The notes under the pieces are model-generated. The model searched no databases and was not told the DNA's origin. It worked only from the letters and a program-made list of their open reading frames with translations. Shown here one piece after another: positions 1-5,886 of a stretch of 7,564 nucleotides of DNA. The translations under genes and the position numbers were made by a program. Within the stretch, counting starts at the first letter, position 1; each line of letters opens with the position of its first letter. The stretch comes from an uncultured Planctomycetaceae bacterium (GTDB lineage: Bacteria; Planctomycetota; Planctomycetia; Planctomycetales; Planctomycetaceae), in the NCBI GenBank assembly GCA_903898975.1, contig CAIUHT010000488.1, forward strand, positions 1-7,564, given 5' to 3'.

Positions 1-53
1 GCCATGTCGTCGAGCAGGTGCTTCAGCGATTTTTTGGCGAACAACTGGTTCAT
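1..53 (-). CDS. N-terminus of probable APC-family amino acid permease (partial)
   Basis: Reading the minus strand from an ATG at 53-51 gives an open frame of 17 codons, MNQLFAKKSLKHLLDDM, which leaves the window at base 1. A short cytoplasmic lead of the form 'LF-x-K-S-hhxLL' is typical just before the first membrane helix of bacterial APC-superfamily amino acid permeases (the cationic amino acid transporter type), so that is the best guess. A ribosome-binding site supports the start: AGGAA on the minus strand, complementary to 64-68, lies 10 bases upstream of the ATG. If correct, the product is a multi-pass inner-membrane transporter. No membrane segment is inside the window, so the family call rests only on this short resemblance. 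The gene is transcribed divergently from everything else here. Confidence 0.45.
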   Translation of the reverse strand, partial: MNQLFAKKSLKHLLDDM

Positions 54-109
54 GGAGGCTCAATTCCTGCGGTCGGAAGGGGGGAAACACGCTCCCTGGG
101 CGAGCGGTT

Positions 110-139
110 ACTCTATCGGCCCGGCTGCGGGAAACACAA
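110..139 (-). promoter_or_regulatory. Candidate sigma70-like promoter for the minus-strand permease gene
   Basis: On the minus strand, TTGTGT (139-134) and TAGAGT (115-110) are separated by 18 bases. They match the -35 consensus at 3 of 6 positions and the -10 consensus at 4 of 6. Transcription would begin near 103, giving a leader of about 50 bases before the ATG at 53. Planctomycete promoters are poorly defined and the match is modest, so this is only a candidate. Confidence 0.22.
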
Positions 140-193
140 TCGAACGCCTCGTGGCCCACGCTCGACGCCCCCCGTGCCGTTCGCAGTGCCCGT

Positions 194-223
194 TTGACAC
201 GGCCCCTAAAGGGGGTTCAGCAT
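194..223 (+). promoter_or_regulatory. Candidate promoter for the 431-residue protein gene, with an inverted repeat in its spacer
   Basis: A perfect TTGACA hexamer lies at 194-199. The best -10 at an acceptable distance is CAGCAT at 218-223, with an 18-base spacer, and it matches the consensus at only 3 of 6 positions. Between them CCCC (203-206) and GGGG (211-214) form an inverted repeat around TAAA, which could be an operator or chance in GC-rich DNA. Transcription from here would give a leader of about 190 bases before the ATG at 415. Confidence 0.25.
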
Positions 224-414
224 AGAGCTTGGGAGAGCTGTCAGGAGCCAGTCCCCGAACGTCAAGCCAGGGAGGCGGGACTCCCGTTGGTTTTGCAAGC
301 CGGAGTTCGCTCCCGACTCCCGGGCACCCCTGAAAACTTGCCTGACGTAAGCCGCTGACCCCGCGTTCTGCCCGGCGTCCTGTTCCTGTTGGATTTGTCA
401 TTTGAGAGTTTGCC

Positions 415-1710
415 ATGTCGGCATCGACCGCTTTCTCCTCCAGTCCCGCCGGCGGGCCTGCTTCATCCGCCTCGATTCCCCAACCCGCCTCTTCCTTCGG
501 AGGGGCTCCGCAGATTCCGGCTCCGAACACCACCCCCGGCCCGCGGAGTTTTCCGAGCTCCGGCCCCGCTGGTGGCGATTCTGCCGGAGCAGCCTTTCCC
601 GGCCCGGGTCTCCGGCCACAACCCGCACCGCAGCCCTCGGGACCATCCGCTGCGTCGCCCGCCTCGCCCCTGGCCGGGACAACTGGCTCACCTCGTCCCC
701 CCAAGCCGCCGGCCGGGACGGGAATCACCCTCCCTTACGCCGTCCTCCGCGACCTCGCCAGCCAAATGGCCAAGAGACTGGCGACGGTTCCCAAGCTCAA
801 AGAGAGCCAGATTCTTGTGTGCGAAGCGGGCGATCTCGCCGGCCTGGCCGCTCATCGCCGCCTCGAAGCCGATGCCCAGCGCCTGGGGACCTTTTTCTCA
901 CAGACGCAAGCCGCTCCCCCAACACCCGAGGAGACCGGGGGACTCGAAAGTGTGGCGATCGGCGGAGCTGTCGAGGCACTGAACATGGGGCTCAACACCC
1001 TCGATGCCGTCATCGCCCTCGGACCGCGCATCCAACCGCTGCTGCAGCTGTTTCGCACCGAACGGACCTACCGCCGGGAGCAATTCCACTTCGACCGCCT
1101 CGCGGTGCTCGCCGCGATGACTGGGCCACTCCAGCCGCTCTGTGCTGGGATCTCGGCTCTCGCCCTCTCGTCACACACCGGTGCCTTCCCCCAGCTTGAT
1201 CAAGCCCTGCGGGCCCGGGGGCAGACCACCCGGCCTGCGGGGGGCGGCCGCCCGGCTCAAGACTGGGATCAGGCCTGCGACGCCCTCGATCAGCTGCGGG
1301 AGGCGGTCGCGGGCATCGCGCGACCCAGCCCGGCCCCGAACGCAGACAACTCAAATCAGGGCGACGCAAGTGTGGGCGCCCCAACTCCCCCCGTCGCCCC
1401 CGCCACCGCCATCGCACCCGTTGCGGCGACAGCGGTTGCCGAATCGCTGCATCGCGGCGCCCACCTGGCGGCAGCCCTGAAAGACAACGCCTGGCTGCTG
1501 GTCATCGAGCCCCTCTCAGTCGAGTTGATCCGCGAGGAGGAACGGTCCTGGCGGACGTGGTTTCAGGGTGCGAACTCACGCCATCACTGCCGGATCGCCT
1601 GTGCCATGCTGCTGTTCAACCCACAACTGAACGTGCTGTGTGCCGACATCTTCGAAGGGGGCCTGACCCGCGACAGCAACCTGATCTCCGGGACCTCAAC
1701 ACGTGGGTAA
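415..1710 (+). CDS. Unrecognised 431-residue protein with a Pro/Ala/Ser-rich N-terminus
   Basis: I do not recognise the family. Residues 1-105 are dominated by Pro, Ala, Ser and Gly and should be disordered. Residues about 105-300 look mainly alpha-helical, with an apolar stretch near 180-215 (around ALNMGLNTLDAVIALG) that is too mixed for a clear membrane helix. Residues about 302-342 form a second Pro/Ala-rich linker, and 343-431 form a C-terminal segment that includes a WLLVIEPLSVELI strand-like stretch. Six cysteines (136, 243, 288, 392, 396, 409) form no recognised metal-binding pattern. There is no signal peptide. The start is well fixed: an in-frame TGA sits at 403-405, ATG 415 is the first start after it, and GAGAG at 404-408 is six bases upstream. 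The two overlapping frames on this strand (389-982 and 402-1199) are Arg/Pro-rich shadows. The gene stands alone, flanked by intergenic regions of more than 330 bases, so context says nothing about its job. Confidence 0.75.
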   Translation: MSASTAFSSSPAGGPASSASIPQPASSFGGAPQIPAPNTTPGPRSFPSSGPAGGDSAGAAFPGPGLRPQPAPQPSGPSAASPASPLAGTTGSPRPPKPPAGTGITLPYAVLRDLASQMAKRLATVPKLKESQILVCEAGDLAGLAAHRRLEADAQRLGTFFSQTQAAPPTPEETGGLESVAIGGAVEALNMGLNTLDAVIALGPRIQPLLQLFRTERTYRREQFHFDRLAVLAAMTGPLQPLCAGISALALSSHTGAFPQLDQALRARGQTTRPAGGGRPAQDWDQACDALDQLREAVAGIARPSPAPNADNSNQGDASVGAPTPPVAPATAIAPVAATAVAESLHRGAHLAAALKDNAWLLVIEPLSVELIREEERSWRTWFQGANSRHHCRIACAMLLFNPQLNVLCADIFEGGLTRDSNLISGTSTRG

Positions 1711-2049
1711 GCACCACCCAATCCGCAGGCCCCATCGGCGAATCTCGCCCCACTCGGCGAGTCGGGGAATGTGACATTTCTACTGGGGACGAACCTGCGA
1801 CTTTTTCTATCGGCGACTGCGTGACCGACATCGCTGACGTGGCTTGAGCGACGCGCCACTCGGTAAGCTGAGCGCTGTTCTGTGTTGTCCATTCCCAATC
1901 GCGACACCAGCCAGTTGGTGCCGCCCCCTGGTGTCACTTCCTGCTGCCGCGTCGGGATCCGTTCCGACTTTGCATCGCCCCCCCCTTACGCCTGAGAGCG
2001 TTCTCCCGGCTGTGGGCCCACTTCGCCTCCCTGTCATTCACCAGTTGCC
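1711..2049. other. Intergenic region and probable leader of the HD hydrolase gene
   Basis: No gene is supported in these 339 bases. Just after the preceding stop codon are two mutually exclusive small hairpins, GGCGA-ATC-TCGCC (1737-1749) and CTCGCC-N6-GGCGAG (1744-1761). The motif TCGGCGA occurs three times (1736-1742 region, 1755-1760 region, 1810-1816). A stronger inverted repeat at 1903-1935 is listed separately. Neither hairpin set is followed by a run of T, so an intrinsic terminator is not evident. I could not pick out a convincing promoter for the downstream gene. Confidence 0.55.
1903..1935 (+). promoter_or_regulatory. Eight-base inverted repeat with a competing alternative pairing, in the HD gene leader
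   Basis: GACACCAG (1903-1910) and CTGGTGTC (1928-1935) are perfect inverted repeats around 17 bases. Inside the same segment CACCA (1905-1909) can instead pair with TGGTG (1916-1920), so two hairpins share one 5' arm. CTGGTG (1928-1933) is also complementary to CACCAG at 2039-2044, immediately before the ATG of the HD gene at 2050. The structure could be a leader switch, an operator or a terminator stem for the preceding gene. No T run follows, which argues against the last. Confidence 0.35.
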
Positions 2050-2631
2050 ATGCCCCTGACCCGCGACGATCACCTCGCCCTCGTGCACGAGTACACCAGG
2101 AACCCCGGGCTGGTTCGGCACATGCTGGCAGTCGAGGCGGCCATGCGGGCCTATGCCCGCCACTATGGCGAAGACGAAGAACTCTGGGGCGCGGTGGGCT
2201 TGCTGCACGACTTTGACTACGAGCGCTGGCCCAATCCGCCCGATCACCCGCTGCAGGGTTCCGAAATCTTGCGGTCGAAGGGTTACAGCGAAACCCTGAT
2301 CTACGCCATCAAATCGCACTCCGACTATCTCACCGACTGCCCCCGCGTCTCCCGCCTCGATAAGGCGTTGTACGCCTGTGATGAACTCTGTGGATTCATC
2401 ACGGCGGCCGCCCTCGTGCGGCCCAACCGCCTCGACGGGCTCGATGCCGCCAGTGTGAAAAAGAAACTCAAACAGGCTTCGTTCGCGGCCAGTGTGCGGC
2501 GGGAAGATATCACCAACGGAGCCGCCGACCTGGGGGTCGATCTCGACCAGCACATCAATTTCTGCATCGCGGCGTTGCGGCCGTTCGCGGCCGAACTGGG
2601 CCTGCAGCCCAAACCGGCGGAAGCGGGGTAA
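2050..2631 (+). CDS. HD-superfamily hydrolase (COG2316-like predicted phosphohydrolase)
   Basis: This 193-residue cytoplasmic protein belongs to the HD superfamily of metal-dependent phosphohydrolases. The candidate metal ligands are in the expected order: H24 in LVRHMLAVEA, the H53-D54 doublet in LLHDFDYE, and D111 in LYACDEL, with H66 and H90 as possible additional ligands. The overall pattern resembles the roughly 190-residue predicted hydrolases grouped as COG2316: an N-terminal helix with HMLAVE, then LLHDxDYE, then DKALYACDEL, then AALVRPN and a SVKKKLKQASFA segment. The length matches a complete single-domain protein. The substrate is unknown for this group; nucleotides or other phosphate esters are the usual guess. 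The start at 2050 has no Shine-Dalgarno sequence, being preceded by CACCAGTTGCC, so initiation may be leaderless or structure-dependent. It is preceded by a 339-base leader and followed by 261 bases before the DUF1549 gene, so an operon with either neighbour is not obvious. Confidence 0.9.
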   Translation: MPLTRDDHLALVHEYTRNPGLVRHMLAVEAAMRAYARHYGEDEELWGAVGLLHDFDYERWPNPPDHPLQGSEILRSKGYSETLIYAIKSHSDYLTDCPRVSRLDKALYACDELCGFITAAALVRPNRLDGLDAASVKKKLKQASFAASVRREDITNGAADLGVDLDQHINFCIAALRPFAAELGLQPKPAEAG

Positions 2632-2647
2632 CGCCTCCATGGGGCGT
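2631..2647 (+). terminator. Hairpin overlapping the HD hydrolase stop codon, possible weak terminator
   Basis: ACGCCTC (2631-2637) can pair with GGGGCGT (2641-2647) around a three-base CAT loop, giving seven base pairs with one G-U. The stem begins at the last base of the TAA stop codon. No T run follows (the next bases are CTCTCCC), so intrinsic termination would be weak. A perfect ten-base palindrome GGGGGCCCCC at 2707-2716 lies further on and could add structure. Confidence 0.3.
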
Positions 2648-2878
2648 CTCTCCCAACCCGCCCCTGCTCATCCTTCGCCACTGGGAGGCCTCCCTGCCGA
2701 AAATCCGGGGGCCCCCCTCCGCTGGTGCCCTACCCCGGTGGTGCCTTTTTCGCGACAATTACCGACTTGCGGGAGACCGGTTGCGGGCCCCTCGGCTGGG
2801 GCGACCGGGGTGCCACTGGCCAGCGGTGGCTGGCAGGCGCCCCCTGTCTCCCGCCCATGTCGGTTCGCTTCCCCAGAC

Positions 2879-2883
2879 AGGGA
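2879..2883 (+). promoter_or_regulatory. Ribosome-binding site that decides the DUF1549 gene start
   Basis: AGGGA at 2879-2883 is nine bases upstream of ATG 2893. The frame stays open upstream to a GTG at 2725 and has another ATG at 2857, so this site is the main argument for the 2893 start. That start also places a normal signal peptide near the N-terminus. Confidence 0.55.
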
Positions 2884-2892
2884 CCGTTGCTG

Positions 2893-5433
2893 ATGTCTGC
2901 TGATTCCGAAGTGCCTCGCCCTGGTTGCTCCACCGCTCCCCGACGCCTGGTGCTGACCCCCGCCGGCCAATCAGCGCCGCGCCGCCCGCTGGTCTTCTCG
3001 GTCGCCGGGCTTGTGCTGCTGGCAGTCGCCCTGGGAGGTCACCCGGCACTGGCCGCAGATCCTCCCGCCACGCCAGCCGGACAGGTCGACTTCGCCCACA
3101 AGGTGGTCCCCCTGCTGCGCAAGCAATGCGGCCGCTGCCATACCGGCGCGCGAAAACAGGGGGGCTTTTCGTTCAACACCCGCGGCAGTCTTTTACGTGG
3201 CGGGGAGTCGGGCCCGGCTGTGGTCGAGGGGAAGAGTGCCGAGAGCCTGCTGCTCCGTCGGATCACCTCCACCGACCCCGACTTGCAGATGCCTCCTGAG
3301 GGCCCCCGGCTTGCGGCGGCCGAGGTCGAAACCCTGCGGACCTGGATCGACAGTGGCCTGACCTGGGACGATGGCTTCGCCTTCGAAAAATCGGCGTACG
3401 ACCCGCCCCTCAAGCCCCGTCGGGTCGAACTTCCACCTGCCGTCGGCGACCGGACCAACCCCATCGACCGCCTGCTCGATGCCACGGCGCAGCGACCGGC
3501 GGGGCAGGTGCCCCCCGCGATCGGGACCGCGGCGTTTCTGCGGCGTTCCTCTGTCGACCTGGTGGGTGTCCCCCCCAGCCCCGAGCAGTTGGCCGCGGCG
3601 CTCGCCGACGGCAGCCCCGACCTGCGGACCCGCTGGGTCGATCAGTTGCTCGACAACCGGATCGCCTACGCCGATCACTGGCTGACCTTCTGGAACGACC
3701 TGCTGCGGAATGATTACACCGGGACCGGGTTCATCACCGGTGGCCGCAAGCAGATCACCACCTGGCTGTATGCCGCGCTGCTCGAGAACAAACCGTACGA
3801 CCAGATGGTCCGCGAACTGATCTCACCCCAACCAGGAGCCGAGGGCTTCATCGAGGGAATTCGCTGGCGGGGCGAGGTTTCGGCGAGCCAGACGAACGAG
3901 GTTCAGTTCGCCCAGAGCATCTCGCAGGCGTTTTTGGGGATCAACCTCAAGTGTGCTTCCTGCCACGACAGTTTCATTGACCGCTGGAAGCTGAACGAGG
4001 CGATGGGGCTCGCCGCGGTGTACGCCACCGCCCCGCTCGCCATTCATCGATGTGATCAACCGACTGGCCAGGTGGCCCAACCCAGCTGGCTGTTCCCCGA
4101 ACTGGGCCAGATTGATCCGCAGGCTTCCCAGCCCGAACGACTCAAGCAACTGGCCGCCCTCGTGACCCATCCCGACAACGGCCGGCTGGCCCGCACGCTG
4201 GTCAACCGGCTGTGGCACCGGATGATGGGGCGCGGGTTGGTCGACCCGGTCGACGCCATGAACACGCCTCCCCGCCACCCCGACCTGCTCGACTGGCTCG
4301 CCTCGGACTTCGCCGAGCATGGGTACGACATCCATCGCACCCTCCGCCTGATCGCCACCTCGCAGACCTACCAGCAGGAACTGGCGACCGGTGAGTCGGC
4401 GGAGACCACGCTGGGTCCCATCGCACGCCGGCTGACGGCGGAGCAGTTTGTCGATTCGGTCTGGCAACTGACCGGGTCGCACCCGGCCCGGCCCGACGCG
4501 GCAGTGCAGCGGTACAACCCCAACCCGGGGAACGCGACGGGCGATCTGGCTCGCCCGCTGCAGGCGAAGTGGGTCTGGTCGAACGCCCAGGCCGCCCAAG
4601 GAGCCCCGGGGGGCGAACAACTCACGTTCCGGGCCACCTTCGAGCTGCCCGAGGCTCCGACTCGCACCGCGGCGATCATCACGTGCGACAACGAGTATCG
4701 GTTGATCGTAAACGGCCAGCCCGCCGGTCAGGATGGCAACTGGGAAAACCTCGAATCGCCCGATCTCAGGCCGTTCCTCAAGGCGGGGACCAACACCATC
4801 GACATCGTGGCGATCAATGGTGGGCAGGGAAACAACCCGGCAGGACTGCTGTTTGAGGTGCGGATGCTGCTGCCCGGTCCCAAGGTGCAGACGGTGGCCA
4901 CCAATGCCGATTGGAAATGGACCGCCTCTCTTCCGAATGCGCAGGGAGTGTTCGCCACGCCCCCCGCCGATTGGAAGCCCGCCGCCGAGTTGGCCAACCC
5001 GGGGGTCTGGCAGGGGCGGTTTGGCGATTCGCCCACGCAGACCCTCCGCGAGGCACTCGACCCGAACCGTCCCCCGGTGCGGGCCAGCCTGGTCAAGAGT
5101 GATGTCCTGATGCGGACCCTGGGCCGGCCCAACCGCGATCAAATCGTGACCAACCGCCCGACCCAGGTTTCGACGCTCGAAGCGATTGAACTGGCGAATG
5201 GAGAAATCTTGCAGGGCTGGCTGGCGGAGGGGGCGAATCGCCTGGTCCGCCGCTTTGAGGGCCGACCCGCCGAACTGATCACCTGGGTCTTTCGGGCGGC
5301 GTTCAGTCGCGATCCTTTGCCCGAGGAACGGGCGGCGGCCCGCGAGTTCCTGGGCGAGCAGCCCGCCGGTCCCCAGGTCGAAGATCTCCTCTGGAGCCTG
5401 GTGATGCAGCGGGAGTTTCAGTTCGTTCAGTAG
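2893..5433 (+). CDS. Exported planctomycete cytochrome-c-like protein: PSCyt1 + DUF1549 + DUF1553, with an inserted beta-sandwich-like module
   Basis: This 846-residue protein has the PSCyt1-PSCyt2(DUF1549)-PSD1(DUF1553) architecture found in many copies in Planctomycetes; the biochemical role is unestablished. Residues 30-54 (RRPLVF...HPALA) form a Sec-type signal peptide with probable cleavage after ALA at about 54. PSCyt1 spans about 65-155, with a CGRCH heme-binding motif at 79-83 and a downstream MPP segment that could give the distal Met. DUF1549 begins near 189 (NPIDRLL, then FLRRSSVDLVGVPPSPEQ) and contains a second CXXCH, CASCH, at 354-358. The HRCDQPTG...LFPELGQID stretch precedes DUF1553, which starts near 416 with the conserved VNRLWHRMMGRGLVDPVD. 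About residues 557-711 interrupt DUF1553 with a Trp- and Asn-rich segment (AKWVWSN, YRLIVNGQPAG, GTNTIDIVAINGG) that resembles a galactose-binding-like fold. DUF1553 then resumes (LEAIELANGE) and ends with the typical MQREFQFVQ. It is partnered with the DUF1501 gene 453 bases downstream. Confidence 0.95.
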   Translation: MSADSEVPRPGCSTAPRRLVLTPAGQSAPRRPLVFSVAGLVLLAVALGGHPALAADPPATPAGQVDFAHKVVPLLRKQCGRCHTGARKQGGFSFNTRGSLLRGGESGPAVVEGKSAESLLLRRITSTDPDLQMPPEGPRLAAAEVETLRTWIDSGLTWDDGFAFEKSAYDPPLKPRRVELPPAVGDRTNPIDRLLDATAQRPAGQVPPAIGTAAFLRRSSVDLVGVPPSPEQLAAALADGSPDLRTRWVDQLLDNRIAYADHWLTFWNDLLRNDYTGTGFITGGRKQITTWLYAALLENKPYDQMVRELISPQPGAEGFIEGIRWRGEVSASQTNEVQFAQSISQAFLGINLKCASCHDSFIDRWKLNEAMGLAAVYATAPLAIHRCDQPTGQVAQPSWLFPELGQIDPQASQPERLKQLAALVTHPDNGRLARTLVNRLWHRMMGRGLVDPVDAMNTPPRHPDLLDWLASDFAEHGYDIHRTLRLIATSQTYQQELATGESAETTLGPIARRLTAEQFVDSVWQLTGSHPARPDAAVQRYNPNPGNATGDLARPLQAKWVWSNAQAAQGAPGGEQLTFRATFELPEAPTRTAAIITCDNEYRLIVNGQPAGQDGNWENLESPDLRPFLKAGTNTIDIVAINGGQGNNPAGLLFEVRMLLPGPKVQTVATNADWKWTASLPNAQGVFATPPADWKPAAELANPGVWQGRFGDSPTQTLREALDPNRPPVRASLVKSDVLMRTLGRPNRDQIVTNRPTQVSTLEAIELANGEILQGWLAEGANRLVRRFEGRPAELITWVFRAAFSRDPLPEERAAAREFLGEQPAGPQVEDLLWSLVMQREFQFVQ

Positions 5434-5886
5434 TGCCTCAGCCAGCGGTTTCCTGCGGGGACGTTCGCAAGCAGACCGTCGGCAGGATGAGTCAACCAGG
5501 GGGGAGGAGCCAGCAGCGGGAACGAACCCCCACCCGCTCCCCGGCACTGCGAAGCGGAGGCCTTCGGCCCATAATTTGCACCAGCTCGGGATTGCGACAG
5601 GAGAAGACAGGGACCATGCCGCAGCGTTCGACCAGACGCACTCGGCGACCGGTGACGAGCTTGCCCGCTGACCCGGCGAGCGACGACTGAATTGAGACGG
5701 GTGAATTGGACCGTGTGGTCATGCGGTGAAGCTGAGCCGATGAAGCAGTGACTGTGAGGCGGCGAGAGATTCGGCGGCCGGTGGCCGAGAGTGGGTGGCG
5801 TTCCTCAAGCGAACGGGACGTGTGAGCCAGATTCGTGGCGTTCGCCTAACCGCGACGCCCAGCGTGGTGCTGAGAGAGAGGGAAGA
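5434..5886. other. Long non-coding spacer between the DUF1549/DUF1553 and DUF1501 genes
   Basis: No gene is supported in these 453 bases. An 85-codon frame that begins as TAGTG over the previous stop (5433-5690) is Arg/Ser/Pro-rich with no domain-like features. The spacer contains hairpins AGCGGG/CCCGCT (5515-5520 with 5533-5538) and CGAAG/CTTCG (5550-5554 with 5562-5566), the latter followed by ATAATTT and so a weak terminator candidate. It also has a tandem TGAATTG (5688-5694 and 5702-5708, 14 bases apart), GACC-GTGT-GGTC (5709-5720), TCGGC/GCCGA (5771-5775 with 5784-5788), and a direct repeat GTGGCGTTC (5795-5803 and 5835-5843, 40 bases apart). The first copy of that repeat also pairs with GAACG at 5811-5815. 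The density of small repeats suggests a regulatory region or the leader of the DUF1501 gene. Confidence 0.5.
5550..5577 (+). terminator. Weak candidate terminator after the DUF1549/DUF1553 gene
   Basis: CGAAG (5550-5554) and CTTCG (5562-5566) form a five-base-pair stem around CGGAGGC. An alternative GGCC-TTC-GGCC stem covers 5559-5569. The AT-rich ATAATTT follows directly, which is rare in this GC-rich window. The stem is short and lies over 110 bases past the stop codon, so the call is tentative. Confidence 0.2.

Larger units (their letters stand above)
54..414. other. Divergent intergenic region between the permease and the 431-residue protein
   Basis: This stretch holds no convincing gene. 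It contains the two candidate promoters listed separately and several short inverted repeats in the probable leader of the rightward gene: CGGGA-C-TCCCG at 276-286, and GGAG-TTCG-CTCC at 302-313, which as RNA would be a four-base-pair stem capped by a stable UUCG tetraloop. The octamer GACTCCCG occurs twice, at 279-286 and 315-322. A 73-codon frame at 4-225 crosses the start of the minus-strand gene and is not protein-like. Confidence 0.6.

Noticed and set aside
108..728. 206-codon minus-strand frame over the divergent region and the 431-residue protein
   Set aside because: It is Gly/Pro/Ala-rich with no domain, and it overlaps the well-supported start at 415.
402..1199. 265-codon plus-strand frame overlapping the 431-residue protein
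   Set aside because: It is dominated by Arg, Pro and Ser as expected for an off-frame reading of GC-rich coding DNA; the 415 frame has a normal residue mix in its core.
1557..1847. 96-codon frame overlapping the end of the 431-residue protein, as a possible frameshifted continuation
   Set aside because: The residue composition does not continue the C-terminal segment convincingly, and the 415 frame has its own normal stop at 1708-1710.
3823..5547. 574-codon open frame on the minus strand, opposite the DUF1549/DUF1553 gene
   Set aside because: It mirrors the real gene in GC-rich DNA, is Arg/Gly/Pro-rich, and shows no recognisable domain, whereas the plus-strand product matches known families throughout.
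5433..5690. 85-codon frame starting with GTG overlapping the stop of the DUF1549 gene (TAGTG)
   Set aside because: The overlap looks like translational coupling, but the product is Arg/Ser/Pro-rich low-complexity sequence with no domain features.
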